NCBI GenBank assembly: GCA_027579435.1 | Contig: JANBPK010000847.1 | Coordinates: 124,001 to 188,000 of the forward strand | Direction: 5' to 3' | Source of the DNA: Candolleomyces eurysporus | Taxonomy: Eukaryota > Basidiomycota > Agaricomycetes > Agaricales > Psathyrellaceae | DNA length: 64,000 bases | Shown here: positions 58,600 through 64,000 of the stretch, one piece after another | Numbering within the stretch: the first letter of the stretch is position 1 | Layout: the number at the start of each line of letters is the position of its first letter | The notes under the pieces: model-generated | The model's database searches: none | Told to the model about the DNA's origin: nothing | Seen by the model: only the letters and a program-made list of their open reading frames with translations | Made by a program: the position numbers and the translations under genes

Positions 58600-60972
58600 C
58601 TAATATACTGCTGCAACAGCAATTTTCTTCGTTGGCGGTGTTCCTGTAGGATCCTCTGTTGACTCAGAGTCGCGGTCTTTCCGTTTGAGTCCAGCTTTCG
58701 AGTCAGGTGTTGGTGACCTCGACGATTTGCTTAGGCTGCTAGGTGGAGGGGTGGATCGAGAACTAGAAGTAACCTCTGGTGTAGCACCACGACTTCCGGA
58801 CCCGATATCGTTTCGCAGTCGCGCTGCTAGACTTGTTGAAGACAATGCTTCAGCGTGACAGGTTGCATGATAAATCTGCAAGNAAAAAATCAGTAAATAA
58901 AAGACCAAATCGACAAAAGTGATATCGAACATACCTTGTCGTCCTTTGACACCGCGTTTCTCCACACCCATTCTTCATCGTCTTCCAGGAACTCGGACTT
59001 CAGTTGCTCCTTACAAATAGGACAAGAAATGTGTTTCGCCTCATCACCTGGTGGTACCACAACAAACCGAGAGCGAAGTTCTGCCACACTCGGAACCGGG
59101 ATCCCAGCTTCTGACTGGGTCGCTGACGTAGCACGGCTCTTGCCCTTGTCATTACCTGAACTATTGTGAATCCAATCATCAACTCCGAGGAACGATGCTC
59201 GACTGTGCCCACGACCTGCACTCTGAGCAGCCCTTCGGTTGTGCTTGAAGTGCATGTCGAGGTGCTGTTGATGTCTTTCTGTTCCAGACGCAGAATCAGA
59301 GAAGCGGAGACCACACTGTTTGCATTGCGAAGAAAGACGGTCGTAAAGTAGCGACTTTATGGCAGGCTTTGTCCTGTAAAGAAGAATGGAATAAGTAATT
59401 ATCGTGTAATTTCGAAGGATCTACACACCTAAGAATATCCAACGTGGAAAGCTTCGACTTCTGGCCAAGGATCGTCTTCTTATAGTCCTTCCAATCGTCT
59501 GACGAAGTACTCGTGGCCGGCTGCGGCGCTTTCAAATTGGGTGCATTCGATGCCGCCTTGACTCGAGGGGGGCCCACGACCCCAGCGCTGACCAGGCTGT
59601 TAATGATGCTGCTGAGCTTCTCAGTGTCGGGAAGCGCGGGCATCGACGAAGATGTGGGCTGAGGGACTGCGGGTGGTTGAGGATTTGGGTACCCGGCCGA
59701 GGGGTAGGTCGAAGGGTCTGTGGGATATGACGGGGCGGAAGCGGGATGAGGTGGTTGTATCCTAGAAGCAGGATATGGAGGATTTGCCCAATTATTTGCC
59801 GGTGGAGGGGGCACTGGTTGCGTGACGGGGGGCGCGGACTTGACTAGTTCTCTGAGCTGGCCAAGGATTTGACGTAGTTCGTCCTGAGAGACGCCAACCT
59901 CCGTAATACATTTGCGAAGCTGTGAAATGGTTTGAGCGCTCTGCCAAAGATTGATGACGGTTAAACTCACCTGGTACAACACCTCGATCTTCGTCTGGGC
60001 ATCCGTATCGTACTGGTTAACCGACAGAGCACGTTTTTTCTGGTCAATGGCGAACTGAAGCTCAGACAGAACCTGGCCTTTTGTGATCTGCGAAACAGGA
60101 TTAGATTCATGCATCGTCGGCCAGAGTGGATTTCTTACAGATAGATCGCCTCCTTCTCCCCATACTCCTCGCTCGATAGCAAGCTGATTCACAGCCCCGA
60201 ACACCTCGGAACGCGTTGGGGAGCCGTTCCGCCAGGTAAGGAGCATTTCTTCCATCTTCTGGCGAGTCTTGGGGTCAACCTGGCCATAGGTATCAAGGAA
60301 AAGGCGGACGATGACAGGGGCGAACTTGCGGGCATAAGGATCATGGACGTTTTTGGACACCGAATCCAATAAGTAAAATGCGGGGAGCTTCATCGAAGGC
60401 TGGACCTATGATGACATATCGATTAGTCAGCAATCCACGGAATCGGAAACAAGGTGAAAAAAAAGCCAAGCAAGATGGAGACGGCGCCAGACAATGCAGG
60501 CGCAATTCACTCTCGACTTGTCGTTCTGAGGCTCATTGTGTGTGGTACTACGATAATCGAAGGTACAAAATGTAATACGTAGTAAGCCGCTTACGAAGCA
60601 AGCTGCAACCTGACAGGTAGACCCCACCACAATGTACTCGGAGTCATGGGATAGAAGACTCACCCTTCGGATGTGCGTCTCGACACAGCTGACGACGATG
60701 TCTGCGTGTCGAGAATAGTCCTGTGCGAGGAGGGATAAACGCTCGATAATCGGTCTCGAGTTGAAAGTAAGGTCAGCGAGTGAGCGCATATAGTCACTAC
60801 GGAAGGTAGTGGGGTCGATATGGTACACTGGAGGCGGAGCTGAGATCTGAGGAACGGGAGGGTGCTGAATATAGTGCTGCTGGTGCTGGTGCCCATAGTA
60901 CGAGTTTACAGGGGGAGGAGGATAATGGTGGCCGCTGTAAGATGGCTGGCCATAGTGGGCTTGAGAGTACAT
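58600..60972 (-). CDS. PCF11: mRNA cleavage factor IA subunit PCF11
   Basis: Six exons: 60972..60664, 60405..60139, 60087..59971, 59919..59429, 59373..58935, 58875..58600; 632 residues, phases close. A Tyr/Pro/His-rich start is followed by the CTD-interacting domain: FRSDYMRSLADLTFNSRPIIERLSLLAQ, VVSCVETHIRRVQPSMKLPAFYLLDSVSKNVHDPYARKF, VIVRLFLDTYGQVDPKTRQKMEEMLLTW. Then a Pro-rich linker, TEKLSSIINSLVSAGVV, and two zinc fingers: CKQCGLRFSDSASGTERHQQHLDMHF and CPICKEQLKSEFLEDDEEWVWRNAV...IYHATCHAEA. It binds Ser2-phosphorylated RNA polymerase II and drives 3' end cleavage and termination. Intron 1 is 258 nt, the longest within a coding region here. The N at 58883 is in the last intron. Confidence 0.93.
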
Positions 60973-61384
60973 GTTCACGAACAAATCAAGGCTAGTGTTG
61001 CACTCGGAGCGGTGACCTCACGCAAGGATATGTGCAAGAACCTATAACCTTATTGAAATGCTCACAAAATCAGACGGACGTGAAGTGCGAACGAGAAACA
61101 AGGTGGTGGTTGACAAGAAAGAGCAGGTGGCACGAACCGGGTATGACAATATCACATTTTAAACTCCGCCCACCGCCTTCGGAGCCCGCTCACAGCAGGT
61201 ATCACGGGGTTACTAGAACTCCGTGGAAATTGGGCACTTGCCACTTGGGCTCAGGCTATAAACTAGCAAATGAAGTCAGATATATAGCTTTGGGCTGGAA
61301 AACAGGACGCAGAATTTAATTTCGATGCTACGGTGGCCACGGGCCCAACAAGGAAAAATCGGGAACCCCTATCTACTTTGGGCA

Positions 61385-61406
61385 AGTAGCCCTTACGTAA
61401 GCTACT
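61385..61406. promoter_or_regulatory. 22-bp near-palindrome in RPL9 promoter
   Basis: AGTAGC and GCTACT flank CTTACGTAAG, itself a 10-bp palindrome, so the whole is a near-perfect inverted repeat about 75 bp before the leader-intron donor. TTACGTAA is a bZIP-type core. Confidence 0.5.
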
Positions 61407-61468
61407 GTGCCTTCACTGCCCAAGAATCTCTCAGTCCATATCACCACCTCCCCAAGCTCTCCCTCAAG

Positions 61469-61624
61469 GTATGTTGCCAGCCCATATCGCCTCGATTCCA
61501 TGTCCATTCGACTCCCGATGCCCATCGCTTTCGTTTGACACCCGTTTTGCTGGGATTTGTCCGGAAATCGCATTGGATGCGTCGGCCTCGCGTTGGATGC
61601 ACTCTGACCTAACTTGCCTTCCAG
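61469..61624 (+). other. Probable 5' UTR intron of RPL9
   Basis: Donor CAAG|GTATGT at 61469 and acceptor CTTCCAG at 61624, directly before the ATG at 61625. 156 nt, three times the usual intron here; leader introns are common in ribosomal protein genes. A snoRNA inside cannot be excluded, but I see no clear box C/D pair. Confidence 0.6.
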
Positions 61625-62305
61625 ATGTTGGACGTCCAGAAGATCGAAGAACTCGAGATCCCTGAGGGAGTTGAAGTCACAATCAAGTCCCGCATTATCG
61701 CTGTCACTGGGCCCCGGGGAACGCTCACCAAAAACGTCCGCCATGTTAACATGGACATCCGAGTGGTGAAGGCCAAGAAGACCAAGGTTCTGCTCACCGT
61801 CTGGCAGGGAGGCAGAAAGCACGTCGCTTGCCTTCGAACTATCCGAACCATGATCAACAACATGGTCACCGGTGTCACCAAGGTATGTCTTCTTCATTCA
61901 AACCCTTTCAACCAGCTTGAATTTTGCTTCCAGGGCTTCCAATACAAGATGCGAACAGTGTACGCCCATTTCCCCATCAACTGCATCATCCAGGACGATG
62001 GGAAGGCCGTCGAGATCCGCAATTTCTTGGGCGAGAAGGTGTGCTGCGTCGATCCATTTGCTTTGGTTTCTCTTTCCTAAATTATCCCGTAGACCGTACG
62101 ACACATCGACATGCTTGACGGCGTCACCATCACCGAATCAAAAGTCCAGAAGGATGAGCTCATTCTCGAGGGCAGCGACATTGATAACGTTTCGCAATCT
62201 GCTGCATCGATCCAGGGCATTTGCCGGGTCCGCAACAAGGATATCCGAAAGTTCTTGGACGGTATCTATGTGTCGGAGAGGGGAACCATTCTCCAGGACG
62301 ATTGA
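61625..62305 (+). CDS. RPL9: 60S ribosomal protein L9 (uL6)
   Basis: Three coding exons: 61625..61882, 61934..62038, 62093..62305; 191 residues, the normal length. [94 protein letters not shown], and [39 protein letters not shown] are diagnostic of eukaryotic L9. It belongs to the large subunit near the sarcin-ricin loop and P-stalk base. Codon use is strongly biased to C at the third position, as expected for a highly expressed gene. The ATG stands directly after a splice acceptor. The N-terminal residues MLDVQKIEE differ slightly from the common MRYIYSEE-type start. Confidence 0.96.
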
Positions 62306-62556
62306 AGGGCTTGGTGGTTTTCTTCCTTCTTTATGGCACATGTCGTCTATGTCCCTACGTCTATGCAATCCCACACCCGTGACGAACGAACAAACGAATT
62401 AGGCCGTTCTCACCTCATTTTGATGTAAGATTTTGGGCGGCTGCAGACACATGAAAACGTTTTCCAGAAATCGTAAATAGCCCTTGCATATTCTACAAAC
62501 CTAGGAAGACTAGCGGAGTCCACAAGCAGAAATTACAGGTAAATAAACATCATAAA
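62306..62556. terminator. Convergent 3' region of RPL9 and the DUF2985 gene
   Basis: 251 bp between two stops. On the minus strand TTTATTTACC at 62538-62547 and on the plus strand AATAAACAT at 62542-62550 are possible polyadenylation elements. Confidence 0.4.
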
Positions 62557-64000
62557 TTATGTCGTTCTATTGCTAGGGATGGTCATTAATTCATCGACAG
62601 CGAGTTCGGGGTTTTCGTGAGGCGATGGCGGAGGTGGTGGAAGAGGCTTCAATTTTGCTTCAGCGAACCTGACTCTCCCGGATCTGGTAGTGGCTTTGTG
62701 CGATTCTTGCATACCAGTTTCCTTTATGTTGCTCTCTGCAGGGACAGCTTCCTTCCTTGATATTGAGATCGGGGGGAGAATCTCAGGAGATTGAACTTGT
62801 ATTTCACCAGTGGCGGCAAGAGCAGCACGCAAGCGTTCGCGAACCTCTTCGACTCGCTTGGTTCGTTCTCCTCCCCTCCAAATCAGAACCGCGGCTCCAA
62901 TACCGCACAGGAAGCCAGCTGGGATAAGGATGCCTGTGCTCCACGCTGGGCGCTGGAATCTGGAAGGAATCACGACCTGCCGAGTAAAGATAAAGGTCGT
63001 GGGGGCTTACCGGTTCAATCCCCACATAGTACCACACAATATAATCTAAACGAGAGGTGAGAAGCTGAGTCTGCACACGATAATAAACAAAAGACCTGAA
63101 ATATAGAATTGAGATCGTTCAAGAGACATATCCATAGCGCCACTCTAACACGACGGTCAGAATGTTCGTCATGCAACCACGATACTGTGAAGTAAAACCC
63201 ACGAAATAGGAAATGCCTAAGACTTGGTAAGCACGGTTGGATAGAGAGGGAGAGAAAATGCTTACTCTATGAGTCTCTGTTCCGTGAGCTCGATACCATG
63301 TTTGATGGTAGGTAAACTTCCTTTGCTCTATTATAATCGAGCGTGAAAGGGAAGGTTAGACGTATTGACAGGGTTCAGCGTAACCCGTTTGCAACTTACG
63401 CCGGTGTAAGTCCTTATGTTCTTCGTCAGACAAGACACGAACAAAGTTTGGGTCATAAACGGGGTCGGGAAGGTCGTCAACATCAAATAGCTGGGGTATA
63501 TTGGCATCTTTGCGTCTTTTGATAGTCTTTCTTTTATATCTCCAAATCTTCCAAATTCCTGCGAAAAGTTTAAATTATGAATTTTCCAAAAAGATAAAAT
63601 ACGTACGAAAGGTGGAGAGGACTCTGGAAGGGATAAATCCAACGCTGGTAATAGTGAAGAGACCTGGACACAAATTATTAACTTGGCCCACGAGCTTTCC
63701 CGCGTCTATTGAGAGGCTCACCACAAACAACCTGAGACGAAACTTCTACCCAGAATCCCTGCGTATTATCATTGTGGAGGTTGATAAACTTGGCAAGGAA
63801 GAATACTATGGCTGCACCCCAAAACACTACAAGAGGTAGTCAGTCCCATGAACAACGTCCTAATATTGTTTCACCTGACCTACGAGGAAACCGTAAATCC
63901 CGGTCAAGATCTAAAAAGCAACCACGTTACGAATGTTACGATTTTTTCTCAGTGAGCGGTGAACCTACGCCCATAGCTAGAAAGCGAAAGCGATCAGAAA
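62557..64000 (-). CDS. DUF2985-family membrane protein, C-terminal part (runs off right edge)
   Basis: Nine exons supported by phase: 63910..63880, 63826..63722, 63663..63607, 63558..63400, 63327..63266, 63216..63186, 63142..63096, 63045..63011, 62959..62557; at least one more exon lies beyond 63910 and the start is outside the window. Text: ILTGIYGFLVVFWGAAIVFFLAKFINLHND, QGFWVEVSSQVVCGLFTITSVGFIPSRVLSTFRIWKIWRYKRK, QLFDVDDLPDPVYDPNFVRVLSDEEHKDLHRQQ, WYRAHGTETHRAFPISWVLL, WICLLNDLNSIFQIILCGTMWGLNRFQRPAWSTG, LIPAGFLCGIGAAVLIWRGGERTKR. These are the landmarks of the fungal DUF2985 (PLAC8-like) family of multi-pass proteins; function unknown. The intron 63185..63143 (43 nt, acceptor AGAG) is the least sure. 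Several exons have only 31-47 nt. Confidence 0.78.

Larger units (their letters stand above)
60973..61624. promoter_or_regulatory. Divergent PCF11/RPL9 promoter with RPL9 5' leader
   Basis: 652 bp between ATGs. It contains the palindrome at 61385-61406 and a probable leader intron for RPL9 (61469..61624). No ATG lies between the palindrome and the intron donor. Confidence 0.55.

Overview
This window looks like nuclear DNA of a filamentous basidiomycete, most likely a mushroom-forming agaricomycete. Reasons: small spliceosomal introns (mostly 43-65 nt) at high density (up to 12 exons in a gene), GT-AG splice sites with short 3' tracts, many divergent gene pairs sharing promoters of 130-270 bp, and fungal families such as a DUF2985 membrane protein, a ThrE/DUF1212 transporter, GT32 inositolphosphoceramide mannosyltransferase and UDP-galactopyranose mutase. 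I spliced genes by eye and checked that exon phases and total lengths close; where they do not, a one-base homopolymer error or a stray N explains it in most cases.

Left part (1-13 kb): 5' part of a ThrE-family membrane protein, GNAT acetyltransferase, Bsd2/Ndfip-type adaptor, an unknown small protein, ER membrane complex subunit EMC10, phenylalanyl-tRNA synthetase beta subunit (FRS1), the diphthamide ligase DPH6, and UDP-galactopyranose mutase. Then (13-21 kb) a 12-exon sucrose/alpha-glucoside-type transporter, an Avo2-like ankyrin protein, a STEEP1 (CXorf56) homologue and a coiled-coil protein that may be WTAP/Mum2-like. The stretch 21-28 kb is gene-poor: a 2.2-kb pyrimidine-rich convergent spacer, one Ser/Pro-rich gene with frame problems, and a 4-kb spacer in which I see no gene.

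Middle part (28-50 kb): GH18 chitinase, TXNDC9/Plp1, Pelota/Dom34, class I DNA photolyase, a small Ser-rich protein with a strong-looking promoter, cobalamin-independent methionine synthase (MET6), a Ran1-like kinase, xylitol dehydrogenase, an acidic nuclear-type protein, mitochondrial EF-G2 (MEF2), isoprenylcysteine methyltransferase (STE14) and OMP decarboxylase (URA3). Right part (49.7-64 kb): pseudouridine synthase PUS7, an MFSD10-like transporter, a GT32 sphingolipid mannosyltransferase, a Swt1-type PIN nuclease, the cleavage/polyadenylation factor PCF11, ribosomal protein RPL9, and the C-terminal part of a DUF2985 protein.

The content is mainly core metabolism, translation and its quality control (FRS1, DPH6, Pelota, MEF2, PUS7, RPL9) and mRNA processing (PCF11, Swt1). 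I found no gene cluster that looks like a new dedicated system. The most notable points are four non-canonical GC-AG introns within 10.4 kb, RGG boxes inside PUS7, a His/Asp/Gly-rich loop in the chitinase, a possible mitochondrial presequence on photolyase, a CACGTG palindrome before MET6, and a consistent pattern of homopolymer and N artefacts that breaks several otherwise intact genes.
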